Shown: positions 48,475 to 57,490, numbered from the stretch's first letter. The stretch is 64,000 bases of DNA from an uncultured Ignatzschineria sp. (GCA_945639195.1 CALZEE010000003.1:62001-126000); one strand, 5' to 3'. The notes: generated by a model not told the origin, from the letters alone. Translations and numbers: made by a program.

Positions 48475-48711
48475 TTTAGTAGATCCTTTAGACTCGGGTC
48501 ATCATTCAACTTAAAATCAGCCGGCTATTTATATAAAAAGCCTTTATAAATAGCGCTAATCTCAACTGACATTAATCCCTCAACTGAAAACAATGAGATA
48601 AGAAGAGAGTAAGAAGTATATAAACACCACACTATACCTCGTTATTTTTAAAGATATGTCACATCCAAAAGCATTAAGAAGACACCTACTATCCCGGTCA
48701 TTCTTCTAAAA
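48475..48711. other. Intergenic region upstream of the unknown membrane protein gene
   Basis: Holds an inverted repeat GCTATTTATA (48524-48533) / TATAAATAGC (48545-48554) with an 11-base loop, placed where an operator would act on the minus-strand membrane-protein gene. No gene seen. Confidence 0.4.
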
Positions 48712-48741
48712 AAAACCAAGCACCAGAATGGTACTTGGGTT
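48712..48741 (-). terminator. Terminator of the metN-metQ operon
   Basis: Imperfect stem around ACCA-GAA-TGGT with flanking AACCAAG / CTTGGGTT; the minus-strand transcript ends in eight U. Confidence 0.75.
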
Positions 48742-48827
48742 TTACTGTTCTTTAACAAGCCTCTCGATGCTTGCATCCTTTAAAAGATGATCTGAATGAT
48801 CTGCATTAAATCTGGCAGTTATCGTAG

Positions 48828-49688
48828 TTAATATTTATCCCATGCTTTAGGGTAAATAAAGCCGTCAAACATCGGGTTACTTTGAATATGCTCGGCAAAC
48901 TCTTTTGACTCATAAGCATCTTTCAAGGCAATCGCCCAAAGCTTATCAAGATCTGCTTCACGGATCGAGATGATCACTACATGCTCCTCCGGCGTTTTTT
49001 CTACCACCAACGCATCACTAATCTTCTGCCCCGCACTTGCAACGTAATTACCATTAACCACGGCAAAATCGACATCATCTAAAACGCGTAATCCTTGCGC
49101 CGGATCGAGCGTTAATACCTTAATTCCATTTAACGATTGAATATCTCGCTCACTAAATCTCGCAATATCGTCGCTCGTCACTTTTACCCAGCCAATAGAT
49201 TCTAAAATTCTCGCTGCTCGCTCGGCATTTACCGGATCATTAGGAATAGCAACGGTCATTCCCGACTTCACCACATCTAAGGATTGATGTCTTTTCGAGC
49301 GTAGTGATTGCGGCGCGCTGGCGGTATCAGCTAGTTTTGCCATCTGCATATTAAGCTCATGATTCATTTGCAACATATACGCCACGCTCTGATGCCCCGC
49401 AACATCAATCGCTCCTTCTTTTAATGCCGGGTTAATTTGCATATTTTGCGTTAAGATCTTTACCTCAACTTCAAAGCCTTGACGCTCCAAAATTGGGCGA
49501 ATCCCCGTCTCAAATTGCTCTGCATAAGTTGAAGGCCCAAAGCCTAAAACGATTTTCTGATCACGATTGTCATTACCGCAAGCCACTACAATAAGTGCCA
49601 TGCCAAGCAGTAGTAATGTCTTCTTAAGTGATTGAGTGAACATCTGTGTAAAGCGCGTAAAATGACGCGTAGCATTTGATAATTTCAT
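48828..49688 (-). CDS. metQ: MetQ/NlpA-family methionine-type binding lipoprotein, copy 1
   Basis: 286 residues from the ATG at 49688 (GAGGATG before it); the ATG at 49709 overlaps that Shine-Dalgarno. Lipobox LIVVAC with C37 after an unusually long N region. The NlpA domain follows: KIVLGFGPSTYAEQFETGIRPILERQGFEVE, ALKEGAIDVAGHQSVAYM, TVAIPNDPVNAERAARIL, DFAVVNGNYVASAG, FIYPKAWDKY. Last gene of the operon and adjacent to a second, diverged copy; exact ligand (D- or L-methionine, or other sulfur amino acid) unknown. Confidence 0.88.
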   Translation of the reverse strand: MKLSNATRHFTRFTQMFTQSLKKTLLLLGMALIVVACGNDNRDQKIVLGFGPSTYAEQFETGIRPILERQGFEVEVKILTQNMQINPALKEGAIDVAGHQSVAYMLQMNHELNMQMAKLADTASAPQSLRSKRHQSLDVVKSGMTVAIPNDPVNAERAARILESIGWVKVTSDDIARFSERDIQSLNGIKVLTLDPAQGLRVLDDVDFAVVNGNYVASAGQKISDALVVEKTPEEHVVIISIREADLDKLWAIALKDAYESKEFAEHIQSNPMFDGFIYPKAWDKY

Positions 49689-49765
49689 AGGGTCATCCTC
49701 AAAATTCATACAACACTAAATAACTAAAATACAACTTCAGAACCCAGATCTAAAAATCCGGCTTA

Positions 49766-50638
49766 TCAATCCCACGCTTTTGGAAAAATTAATCCTTCAT
49801 AAATCGGATCCGATTGAATGTAACGCGCAAACTCCTTCGACTCATAAGCCTCCTGAAGATCCTTTGCCCACGCGGTATTCTGATTTTTCTCTAAAATTGC
49901 GACTTTGACGAGATGCTGATCTGGTGATTGCTCAATCGCTAAGCCATCTTGAATCCTAAGTCCGGCATTTGTAACAAAGTTCCCATTCACAACCACGAAA
50001 TCAATATCCTTCAAGGCTCTTAGCATCTGCGCTGATTCCATCTCGATAATTTTGGGATTAATCGAACCAGGTTTAATCTCATTTACATGAAAAGTGGAAA
50101 CATCAATTTCCGGGGCTAACGTAATCCAACCGACTGATTCTAGCAGCCTTGCCGCACGTTCTGAGCTAACTGGGTCTGAGGGAATCGCAATTGTCATGCC
50201 ATCTCGCGCATCGGCAAGATGCCTATGTCGCTCTGAACGGATTGTTTGCGGAGCACTGGGGGTATCTGCCCAAACCATCATCGCATCACCGCCTAGACGT
50301 CTATTCATCTCATGCAGATTCGCGGTACTAATATGCACCGATACATCAACCGCCCCCTCTTTTAACGCGGGCGGGATCATTGAGTTTTGTGAAAAAATTC
50401 GGGTAGTAACCTTATACCCTTCCGCCTCAAGTAACGGAATAATCCCGCCTTCCACCTGATTCACATAAATCGAAGGTCCGAGCCCAAATACGATCTCTTT
50501 TTTCTCGCCCTGATCCTGATTACAAGCCGCGACAATCATTCCCACAAAAAGCAATATACTCCAACGACCCAAAAGCCTTAATCGCTGTCTTAAAGCACGC
50601 AATAGAAGGTTATTGTTCCCTTTTTTCTGATCTCTCAT
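49766..50638 (-). CDS. metQ: MetQ/NlpA-family binding lipoprotein, copy 2
   Basis: 290 residues from the ATG at 50638, preceded by GAGGAG; the longer frame from a TTG at 50653 covers the Shine-Dalgarno. Lipobox IVAAC with C39. Same domain plan as copy 1 (EIVFGLGPSIYVNQVEGGIIPLLEAEGYKV, AVDVSVHISTANL, IAIPSDPVSSERAARLLE, DFVVVNGNFVTNAG) but clearly diverged (KEGAVDVSVHIS against KEGAIDVAGHQS). The duplicated receptors probably widen the ligand range of one MetNI transporter. Confidence 0.87.
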   Translation of the reverse strand: MRDQKKGNNNLLLRALRQRLRLLGRWSILLFVGMIVAACNQDQGEKKEIVFGLGPSIYVNQVEGGIIPLLEAEGYKVTTRIFSQNSMIPPALKEGAVDVSVHISTANLHEMNRRLGGDAMMVWADTPSAPQTIRSERHRHLADARDGMTIAIPSDPVSSERAARLLESVGWITLAPEIDVSTFHVNEIKPGSINPKIIEMESAQMLRALKDIDFVVVNGNFVTNAGLRIQDGLAIEQSPDQHLVKVAILEKNQNTAWAKDLQEAYESKEFARYIQSDPIYEGLIFPKAWD

Positions 50639-50843
50639 GATGCATCTCCTCAATCCATGTCATTATTATTCAGTACGGTTATCTCTTACTGTCAACTCCG
50701 TCTCTTTTGCTCAAAACAGTCTGCTCAAAAAAAGGGCTGATAGGTTTTTTTAAAGTTGAATAAATCGATACCTAGCCTCTAAAAGGCTAAGCAATGGGTT
50801 TTAACAATATTCAGAAGTAACTTATTAGCGGATCTTTAAGCGA

Positions 50844-52001
50844 CTACACCAAAACCCCTTTCGCGAGATTGGTGTAAACCATATCTTCCATTGGTGGATT
50901 ATGCAGTCCCGCACGCACATCTCGATAGGCTCTTGAGAGCGGATGGCGCTGAGATAAACTTCTCGCTCCCACAATGCGCATCGCCAAATCGACGACTTCA
51001 AGCGCACTATTGACGATCGATACTTTCACAGCACTTAGCTGATCCCCCATCTCAAGACGCGTTTCAGTATCGGCATCATCCCATGCCTTTGCGACACCAA
51101 AGAGAAAATACTCCATCTCCATCAACTTCACGCGAATCTGCCCAATCTTCTGCTGTACTGTTGGGAACTGCCCCACAGTACCGCCTTGCATTGCATTTGA
51201 TGAGTAACTATTCGCAAACTGAAGCGCTTCTTCATAAGCACCCGTGGCAATCCCAAAATAGACAGCAGGAATATGAAGCAACCATCCTTGTGGATCTTTT
51301 TTCCCCGGCATTAAGTATTGCGCTAAGTCTTCGTCTCGTACATGAACATTCTCTAAAACGAGATCATGGCTCCCAGTTGCGCTCATGGAGATCGAATCCC
51401 ACGTTTCTACAATAGAGACGCCCGGCAATGCTCGCTTTACCAAGAAGCTTGCGACTTGATCCGAGCCATCAATGCCGGCACTGACTGCGATATAATCAAG
51501 CACAGGTGAGAGGGTTGTAAATGTTTTACGACCATTAATCACCCAACCATCTGCCACTTTTACCGCGGTGGTTTCAGGTCTTCCGCCTCGCGTTGGGCTT
51601 CCGGTTGCAGGCTCTGAGGCAGCATTATTAATCAGCGCACCCTCTGTGATAACCGCTTTTGCAAATTCGGCATAGAGGCTTTTATCCCATGAATCAGATT
51701 CCCCAAGATGCTTACTGATCCCCATATGCCAACCTATCGCGAGCCCCGTTGAACCATCATTCTTAGTGATTTCAGATTGTAACCGAAGCATCTCAACCAG
51801 TGAAATCCCCGCCCCACCCAATGCCTTGGGAATCGTTAATGCAGGAAAGTTTACCGCACGAAGATCCTCATAATTTTCAAAAGGAAATATCCCGTTAACA
51901 TCATGCTGATAAGCTCGCTTTTTAAATACCTTAGCAATCTCTCCTATCGCCTCTAATCGATCTTCAAGATTCATGGTTACAAGGTTAATGGCAAATTTCA
52001 T
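50844..52001 (-). CDS. acyl-CoA-dehydrogenase-fold flavoenzyme in a methionine-type ABC operon (SfnC/DszC-like)
   Basis: 385 residues from the ATG at 52001 (TTGGAG eight bases before; a TTG at 52013 lies on that site). ACAD fold: ALTIPKALGGAGISLVEMLR, NNAASEPATGSPTRGG, VINGRKTFTTLSPVLDYIAV, SMSATGSHDLVLENVHV, RIVGARSLSQRHPLSRAYRDVRAG. The conserved AYRDVRAG near the end matches the DszC/SfnC type of flavin monooxygenases rather than CoA-ester dehydrogenases. Embedded between metI and metQ, so probably acts on a compound taken up by MetNIQ, most likely organosulfur. Inference beyond the fold. Confidence 0.8.
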   Translation of the reverse strand: MKFAINLVTMNLEDRLEAIGEIAKVFKKRAYQHDVNGIFPFENYEDLRAVNFPALTIPKALGGAGISLVEMLRLQSEITKNDGSTGLAIGWHMGISKHLGESDSWDKSLYAEFAKAVITEGALINNAASEPATGSPTRGGRPETTAVKVADGWVINGRKTFTTLSPVLDYIAVSAGIDGSDQVASFLVKRALPGVSIVETWDSISMSATGSHDLVLENVHVRDEDLAQYLMPGKKDPQGWLLHIPAVYFGIATGAYEEALQFANSYSSNAMQGGTVGQFPTVQQKIGQIRVKLMEMEYFLFGVAKAWDDADTETRLEMGDQLSAVKVSIVNSALEVVDLAMRIVGARSLSQRHPLSRAYRDVRAGLHNPPMEDMVYTNLAKGVLV

Positions 52002-52178
52002 AGCTTTCTCCAAGACGAATTGATCAAGGACGCGTTAAAAACGCATCATGATATTAATATTAAATATAAATTTGTGAGGCTTTAAAAGAGGAATCGGATC
52101 TACACGTCAATAAAACAGATTTGTCGATTGAGCACTATCAGTATGCCGACACCTATCGAGATCCATCTCTTTAGAAGA

Positions 52179-52219
52179 TGCCGGAGATCCGTGATGTGAT
52201 ACTCACATAATCTCCGGCA
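52179..52219 (-). repeat. Nested inverted repeat between metI and the flavoenzyme gene
   Basis: Outer arms TGCCGGAGAT / ATCTCCGGCA, inner stem ATGTGA-GTA-TCACAT. No U run follows, so it looks like an intra-operon mRNA hairpin (stability or partial attenuation) rather than a terminator. Contains two copies of the word TGCCGGAGAT seen elsewhere in the window. Confidence 0.6.
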
Positions 52220-52239
52220 TTAATAATGATATAAAACGG

Positions 52240-52914
52240 TTAGTGATAACGCTTTGCAAGAAGGTTGCCGAGCGACTGAATCGCTTGGACGATCACCACT
52301 AAGAGAATCACGGTATAGAACATTGCGACGCTATCAAATCGTTGATAACCGTAGTTCAATGCGAGATCCCCGATACCACCACCGCCAACAGCGCCGGCCA
52401 TTGCCGTAGCACCGACTAAACCGATGGTTGCCGTTGTAAAGTTTAAGATGAGTGAGCCTCTTGCTTCTGGCAATAAGAAGCGCCAAATCGTTTGGAAGGT
52501 TGTTGCACCCATTGAGTTTGCCGCTTCCACGATTCCATGATCCACTTCTAATAATGAGCTCTCAACTAAGCGCCCAATAAAAGGGGAGATATAGATAATC
52601 AGCGGAACAATTGCCGCAGAAGTGCCGATAGACGTCCCCACCACCATTCTCGTAAAGGGAATAATGGCCACCATCAAGATGATAAATGGTAGAGAGCGCA
52701 CAACGTTCACAACCGCATTTAAGATATTATAAAAAACAGGCGAAGGCTTAATACCGCCGGGGCGCATTAAGACAAGCATAATGCCGATAAAGGAGCCGAT
52801 AATTGTTCCGATCACGAGCGATACGCCCACCATCACAAATGTTTCCCAACCTGCTTGGAGGAATTGATCGACGGTTACTTGTGTTTTAAATGTTTCTGTA
52901 TACCACTGCCACAT
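52240..52914 (-). CDS. metI: methionine-type ABC importer permease MetI
   Basis: 224 residues, five to six helices. MetI signature RSLPFIILMVAIIPFTR and the EAA loop GIVEAANSMGATTFQTIWRFLLPEA. Forms a homodimeric channel with MetN. Ends two bases after the metN stop region, so tightly linked. Confidence 0.94.
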   Translation of the reverse strand: MWQWYTETFKTQVTVDQFLQAGWETFVMVGVSLVIGTIIGSFIGIMLVLMRPGGIKPSPVFYNILNAVVNVVRSLPFIILMVAIIPFTRMVVGTSIGTSAAIVPLIIYISPFIGRLVESSLLEVDHGIVEAANSMGATTFQTIWRFLLPEARGSLILNFTTATIGLVGATAMAGAVGGGGIGDLALNYGYQRFDSVAMFYTVILLVVIVQAIQSLGNLLAKRYH

Positions 52915-52916
52915 GA

Positions 52917-53999
52917 TTATGCTCCCTTCTTCACAGAATCAAGATTAAGTTCTTTATGCGTCATATTGATGAGATGCTTACTGCCTTCATGAGTGACTCG
53001 AACACCATGCGATCGCAGATATTCAACCGCTTTCGCCACTTTCTCCGGCGCCCCTTTCATCTGTACAAAGGTACTACCAAGAATATTGCCCTCGATCTCA
53101 ATCATATTGGCAAAGAGAATATTAATGACTACTTCGCCCTGTAAGATTAATGCATTAATCACCGGTTCTTGCGCTGAACGCTCTAAGAACTCAAAGCGGT
53201 AGATATCCTTTAATGTTGGATCATCCAGATTATTTAATACACGCTCTGGAATCGAATCTCCAATGATTGTGCGGACAAAGCTTTTTGTTGTTGGATGCTG
53301 CGGATTACCAAAAACATCAATCGTTCTGCCCGTCTCAATGACTTGTCCCTTCTCCATTACTGCAATTTTATTACAGAGATATTCCACCACTTCCATCTGG
53401 TGAGTAACCATCATAATCGTCACGCCCTGCTCTTCATTGATCTTCTTTAAGAGATCTAAAATCGCAATCGTTGTTTGCGGGTCAAGCGCAGAGGTTGCTT
53501 CGTCACAGAGTAAAATCTTGGGGTTATTCACTAATGCTCGTGCAATACCGATACGCTGTTTCTGACCGCCTGAGAGCTCTTTGGGGAATGAGTGCTTTTT
53601 ATCTGGCAATTCAACAAAGGCTAAAAGCTCATCCACACGGGCATTAATCTCAGCTTTACTATGTTTTCCTGCTAGCGTGAGCGGCAAAGCAATATTTTCT
53701 GCCACGGTTTTTGTTTCTAGCAAGTTAAAGTGCTGGAAGATCATGCCGATATTTTTCTTCGACATACGGAGTTCTTTTGCTGTATAGCTCGCAAGATCAC
53801 GTCCATCGACAGTGACTTTACCGCTAGTAGGGCTCTCAATATCATTCACAAGGCGAATTAAAGTACTCTTGCCGGCACCACTATAGCCGATGACCCCAAA
53901 GATATCGCCACTCTCGATATGCAGGCTAACATCTTTTAATGCTTCTGTTTCAACCCCATTACGCAGGTATGTTTTATAAATATGTTCAAATTGGATCAC
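52917..53999 (-). CDS. metN: methionine-type ABC importer ATP-binding protein MetN
   Basis: 360 residues from a GTG at 53999 with GGAG eight bases upstream. Walker A GYSGAGKS (38-45), signature LSGGQKQRIGIARAL, Walker B ILLCDEATSALDP. The C-terminal NIL domain (about 280-360) is the site for methionine trans-inhibition in the family. The GTG overlaps the stop of a 38-residue upstream ORF (GTGA). First structural gene of metN-metI-flavoenzyme-metQ-metQ. Confidence 0.95.
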   Translation of the reverse strand: MIQFEHIYKTYLRNGVETEALKDVSLHIESGDIFGVIGYSGAGKSTLIRLVNDIESPTSGKVTVDGRDLASYTAKELRMSKKNIGMIFQHFNLLETKTVAENIALPLTLAGKHSKAEINARVDELLAFVELPDKKHSFPKELSGGQKQRIGIARALVNNPKILLCDEATSALDPQTTIAILDLLKKINEEQGVTIMMVTHQMEVVEYLCNKIAVMEKGQVIETGRTIDVFGNPQHPTTKSFVRTIIGDSIPERVLNNLDDPTLKDIYRFEFLERSAQEPVINALILQGEVVINILFANMIEIEGNILGSTFVQMKGAPEKVAKAVEYLRSHGVRVTHEGSKHLINMTHKELNLDSVKKGA

Positions 54000-54112
54000 T
54001 GAGATTTCTCCGCTGATTGACTGTTTGTAAGGTAAGACTTCATCATGAATAAATGCTGACTACAGCGACACATTCGCTGGCAAAATGGAAATGCTGTCAT
54101 TAAGTGATTCAT
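53996..54112 (-). CDS. Cys/Met-rich 38-residue leader ORF translationally coupled to metN
   Basis: Small ORF absent from usual calls. AAGGAG eight bases before an ATG at 54112; 38 codons; its TGA overlaps the metN GTG as GTGA. The peptide has Cys at 11, 15 and 17 (FCQRMCRCSQH) and Met at 1, 5, 14, 23 and 24, i.e. eight sulfur residues in the first 24. Such enrichment immediately before a methionine-uptake operon suggests a leader peptide whose translation reports Cys/Met-tRNA supply. The good Shine-Dalgarno and exact coupling argue against chance; peptide function itself is not known to me. Confidence 0.6.
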   Translation of the reverse strand: MNHLMTAFPFCQRMCRCSQHLFMMKSYLTNSQSAEKSQ

Positions 54113-54401
54113 GGCTTCGCTCCTTACTTTTATGAGTCGTGAAGACTCTTTCTATTATTCATCGTCAATTATTCAATCTTTTCGCGCAAAACGCAACGCC
54201 CTCTATATAAAAGCATACTTAACATATAAAAACAATATGTTTTGTGTTTTTTAAGTTTTTTAGCTGGCCTTTTTTCAAAACATACCTAAATACTGCTTTC
54301 TTCCACTTAAAACCCCTATGCTAAAATAAAAACATAATGTAATAACATCAATCAGTTACATTAACACGCTTTTAAAAAAGATATCGATTTCACAAAAAAA
54401 C
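54113..54401. other. Upstream region of the metN operon
   Basis: Very AT-rich. Contains an inverted repeat AACATAT (54221-54227) / ATATGTT (54235-54241) that may be an operator; the minus-strand promoter should lie nearby (for example the TATA-rich stretch 54203-54220), but I could not fix both boxes. No SAM riboswitch core recognised. Confidence 0.35.
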
Positions 54402-54428
54402 AAAAGCCTACTCATTGAGTAGGCTTTT
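54402..54428 (-). terminator. Terminator of relA
   Basis: 12-bp perfect stem AAAAGCCTACTC / GAGTAGGCTTTT, 3-base loop, U-rich tail on the minus strand. Confidence 0.9.
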
Positions 54429-54574
54429 ATGAAAGTTTTACCGCACAGCAGATCGTGATACAAAAATGACATCCTCTTTTCATAAAAAAGAGAGCTCAGC
54501 ACAATAATTTCGCAATAATCAGGCATTAATCCACAATCATACTCCGCCAAAATTACCGAAATAACAGATATTCT

Positions 54575-56650
54575 CTATCTCCGGTACGCTTTGATCACTG
54601 CGGGAATTTGATTAATTCGATCCAGTAATCGACTCAGCTGATCTACGTGATTAATTTCCAACGTAAAGCTGATAGAGCCTGTATCATCGCTCTCTTTTTT
54701 ACGAGTCATATTCGTAATTTTAAGATGCTCTGCCGAGACCAATTGATTGATCTCTTGTAAAAGATCGACATTTGCATAAGCTAAAACATGGATATCTGCT
54801 TGTACTAGGCGATCATCACTTGATCCCCAATCAACATCAATCCCTCTTTCAGGGTTTTGATCGAGCATGTTTTGATAGTTCACACAATTTAAACGATGAA
54901 TGGTCACGCCACGATTAATGGTGATATATCCCCCAATAAGATCCGGCGGTGCGGGCTTACAGCAAGTTGCCATCGCTGTAAGGAGTTTCCCCATTCCTTT
55001 AACTTGAATGCCGCTTTGGGCCTTCTTCGTCTGTGGACGTACCATTAATTCTGGGTCGAAATTATTCTTAGGCTTCTCTCCCGGCAATCGCGCAATTAAT
55101 TGCGCCATCGAGATATCTCCCGAGCCCACATTCGCATAGAGATCATTCAGGCTCGTGCAGTGAAGCTTACTTGCTAACCGGCGTTGTTCTTCTTCACTCA
55201 AGCGCACACTTAATCGTGTAAGCTCTTTCTCGACCATCTGCTTACCGGCAAGGAGATTACTCTCAATCTCTTGCGCGCGTAACCATGCGCGGATTTTAGA
55301 GCGCGTGCGGCTCGATCCGGTATATCCCAAATGTGGCGACATCCAATCACGGCTTGGATTGGGCACTTTTCCGGTGAGTATTTCCACCACATCTCTATTT
55401 TGCAGCACATAGGTTAACGGCACAATCGCCCCATTCACCTTCGCGCCCCGGCATCGATTACCAAGACCGGTATGGATCTTATAGGCAAAATCGAGCGGTG
55501 TAGCGCCGGCAATGAGCTCAATAGGCTCACCAGCAGGCGTCATCACATAGACATTCTCATGGAAGATTGACTCTTCTGTAATGAGCTCTTCACCCTCTTC
55601 TAGCGCTCTATTTAAGTGATCTCGGAGCCAGTTAAGGTCTGCCTGATCAATGGAGGTGCCACGCCCTTCTTTATATTTCCAGTGTGCCGCCACGCCCATC
55701 TCTGCATCATTGTGCATTTTATGGGTTCTAATCTGTACTTCTAATGCACGATCTCCCGGCGCTAAAACGACCGTATGAAGAGATTGATAACCATTGGGCT
55801 TAGGGTTTGCGATGTAATCATCAAACTCTCGGGGAATAGGTACCCACAGCTCATGAATAATTCCTAATACCGCATAACAATCTGCCGTACTATCCACCAA
55901 AATCCGCACTGCCCGAATATCATAAAGTTGCTCAAAGCTGAGATTTTTTTGGCGCATCTTTTTCGCAATACTATAAATATGCTTCACGCGCCCCGAAACA
56001 TCTGCTTCGATCTCATGCGTTTTTAATAACGTTTTTAAACGTGCCATCACATCTTGAATGTAAGCTTCACGCATAGTGCGCTTACCATCAAGCTTGGAGG
56101 CGATTTCTCGATAAAATTCTGGCTCTAAAAAACGCAGTGCGTAATCTTCTAGCTCCCACTTAATGCCGGAGAGCCCCAATCTATTCGCAATCGGTGCAAA
56201 GATTGTATTGGTATTTTGGGCAATAGCCCGCTGTTTATCTTCTTGGGAATCGCGCGCATTACGCATCACAATCACTTGATAGGCAAGCAATACAACAATG
56301 ACGCGCACATCTTCTGCAAATGCTAAGAACATCTTGCGCAAAGTTTCGGGCGATTTCTCATGGGAGATAGATCCTGATGTGAGCTGATTCACCACACCAA
56401 GATATTGAATGAATTTACGAGTGGTTTCAGGCTGTGCATCCACAGGTGCACCCACAATAAAGAGCAATGTTGCAACTTGAGGCATCGCCTCAATATCAAG
56501 CTTATCGAGATAATAAGCCGTCTCAAGTCCCATCTTAAATAGCGGATGATCCTTTTGCGCCATACAAGCCTCAAAATACTCCGGCTTCCAGGTTGATTCT
56601 TTTCTATATATCCACTCAAGGAGAGCGGTCAATGTTATTGACTTTGACAC
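54575..56650 (-). CDS. relA: (p)ppGpp synthetase RelA
   Basis: 691 residues from a GTG (GGAG eight bases upstream). Domains: degenerate HD region (HDxxED and the second hydrolase motif are absent), synthetase domain with KHIYSIAKKM, YDIRAVRI and EFDD (275-278, the ExDD mark of monofunctional synthetases), TGS (about 365-425, VYVMTPAGEPIELIAGATPLDFA), then zinc-finger-like and ACT domains (about 615-691). Makes (p)ppGpp on stalled ribosomes during amino-acid starvation. SpoT would be needed for hydrolysis and lies elsewhere. Somewhat shorter than the 744-residue E. coli protein. Confidence 0.95.
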   Translation of the reverse strand: MSKSITLTALLEWIYRKESTWKPEYFEACMAQKDHPLFKMGLETAYYLDKLDIEAMPQVATLLFIVGAPVDAQPETTRKFIQYLGVVNQLTSGSISHEKSPETLRKMFLAFAEDVRVIVVLLAYQVIVMRNARDSQEDKQRAIAQNTNTIFAPIANRLGLSGIKWELEDYALRFLEPEFYREIASKLDGKRTMREAYIQDVMARLKTLLKTHEIEADVSGRVKHIYSIAKKMRQKNLSFEQLYDIRAVRILVDSTADCYAVLGIIHELWVPIPREFDDYIANPKPNGYQSLHTVVLAPGDRALEVQIRTHKMHNDAEMGVAAHWKYKEGRGTSIDQADLNWLRDHLNRALEEGEELITEESIFHENVYVMTPAGEPIELIAGATPLDFAYKIHTGLGNRCRGAKVNGAIVPLTYVLQNRDVVEILTGKVPNPSRDWMSPHLGYTGSSRTRSKIRAWLRAQEIESNLLAGKQMVEKELTRLSVRLSEEEQRRLASKLHCTSLNDLYANVGSGDISMAQLIARLPGEKPKNNFDPELMVRPQTKKAQSGIQVKGMGKLLTAMATCCKPAPPDLIGGYITINRGVTIHRLNCVNYQNMLDQNPERGIDVDWGSSDDRLVQADIHVLAYANVDLLQEINQLVSAEHLKITNMTRKKESDDTGSISFTLEINHVDQLSRLLDRINQIPAVIKAYRR

Positions 56651-57058
56651 ATCTACTTCTCCATCTCTTATATTATTTCACCCATCAAAAATAGTAAGCA
56701 ATAAGATTGTTTATTGCAATGTTTCAGCAAGTTTTTAGTGCGTTTTAGGAAGATTTTTCATCGTCCTTCTCTCTCATCTACTTTACGGTTCAGCGCCCAC
56801 ATGATTTAATCACGCATATAATCCCTCAGGAATGTTTTTATCTCGGGATAAATGCCTTTTTGATATCCTGACAAAAGGCGTTTTTAATATCGCGATTAAA
56901 TGATCATTGCCGGACAATGGGGGCGATATTTAAAATCGCTCCCTCAACATTATAACTAATCCCTTTAAAATGAAATATAATCTTACAAAATTCTCAAAAA
57001 AACTAAAGAGTTATGACATTTCATAATGATTAATAATCGAATAACCAAAGGAAATACG
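56651..57058. other. Divergent region relA - DsrE-like gene, with an orphan plus-strand terminator
   Basis: No protein gene seen. Contains TATAAT (56817-56822), a hairpin TTTATC-TCGG-GATAAA (about 56838-56853), then a terminator-like hairpin (56854-56885), then CATTG-CCGGA-CAATG (about 56906-56920). The order -10, hairpin, terminator suggests a structured leader or a short RNA upstream of the DsrE-like gene. Confidence 0.35.
56854..56885 (+). terminator. Orphan plus-strand terminator upstream of the DsrE-like gene
   Basis: GCCTTTT (56854-56860) / AAAAGGC (56873-56879), then G and five T. No plus-strand gene precedes it. Confidence 0.55.
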
Positions 57059-57403
57059 ATGTTTAAACTTGTCCTTCATATTAGTGATCTTGATAAATGG
57101 CAGGTCGCTATTAACAATGTTAAGAATAGCATTGCTGCCCTACAGATCCCTTTTAAGATTACCGTTGTCGCCAATGTCAAAGCGGTTCAAGGCTATCTTG
57201 ATCCTAATATTCGTACCCAAATTAATGCGCTGATCCATCCTGATATTACCTTTATGGCTTGCCAAAACTCCCTAAATGGTCAAGATATCTCGCTCGAAAT
57301 GCTTAATCCCGCAGACAGAACTTCAACTATCGCCGTAACGCCCGTAGCCGTCATCGCGCTTGTTGAGTATCAAAATGCCGGATTTGCTTACATTAAGCCC
57401 TAA
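57059..57403 (+). CDS. DsrE-like small protein
   Basis: 114 residues from the ATG at 57059 (AAAGGA about eight bases before); an earlier in-frame ATG at 57026 has no site. Pattern FKLVLHISDLDKWQVAINNVKNSI, FKITVVANVKAVQGYL, ITFMACQNSLNGQ with a single Cys, and ending VAVIALVEYQNAGFAYIKP, fits the DsrE/YchN-like alpha/beta fold used in sulfur relay or small-molecule binding. The role of this stand-alone member is unknown. Confidence 0.75.
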   Translation: MFKLVLHISDLDKWQVAINNVKNSIAALQIPFKITVVANVKAVQGYLDPNIRTQINALIHPDITFMACQNSLNGQDISLEMLNPADRTSTIAVTPVAVIALVEYQNAGFAYIKP

Positions 57404-57490
57404 GTCATATCCTCGCGCTAATTCCTGTGATCGCTAGAAACTTAGCATCATCTTCGGTCTCCCAATAGAGAAATAAATACTCGCAATAAA

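Noticed and set aside
54113..54574. SAM/S-box or other known riboswitch before metN
   Set aside because: No recognisable conserved core; the leader ORF is a better-supported element.
56800..56885. Purine-type riboswitch before the DsrE-like gene
   Set aside because: The TATAAT and following bases recall its first junction, but the remaining conserved core is missing.
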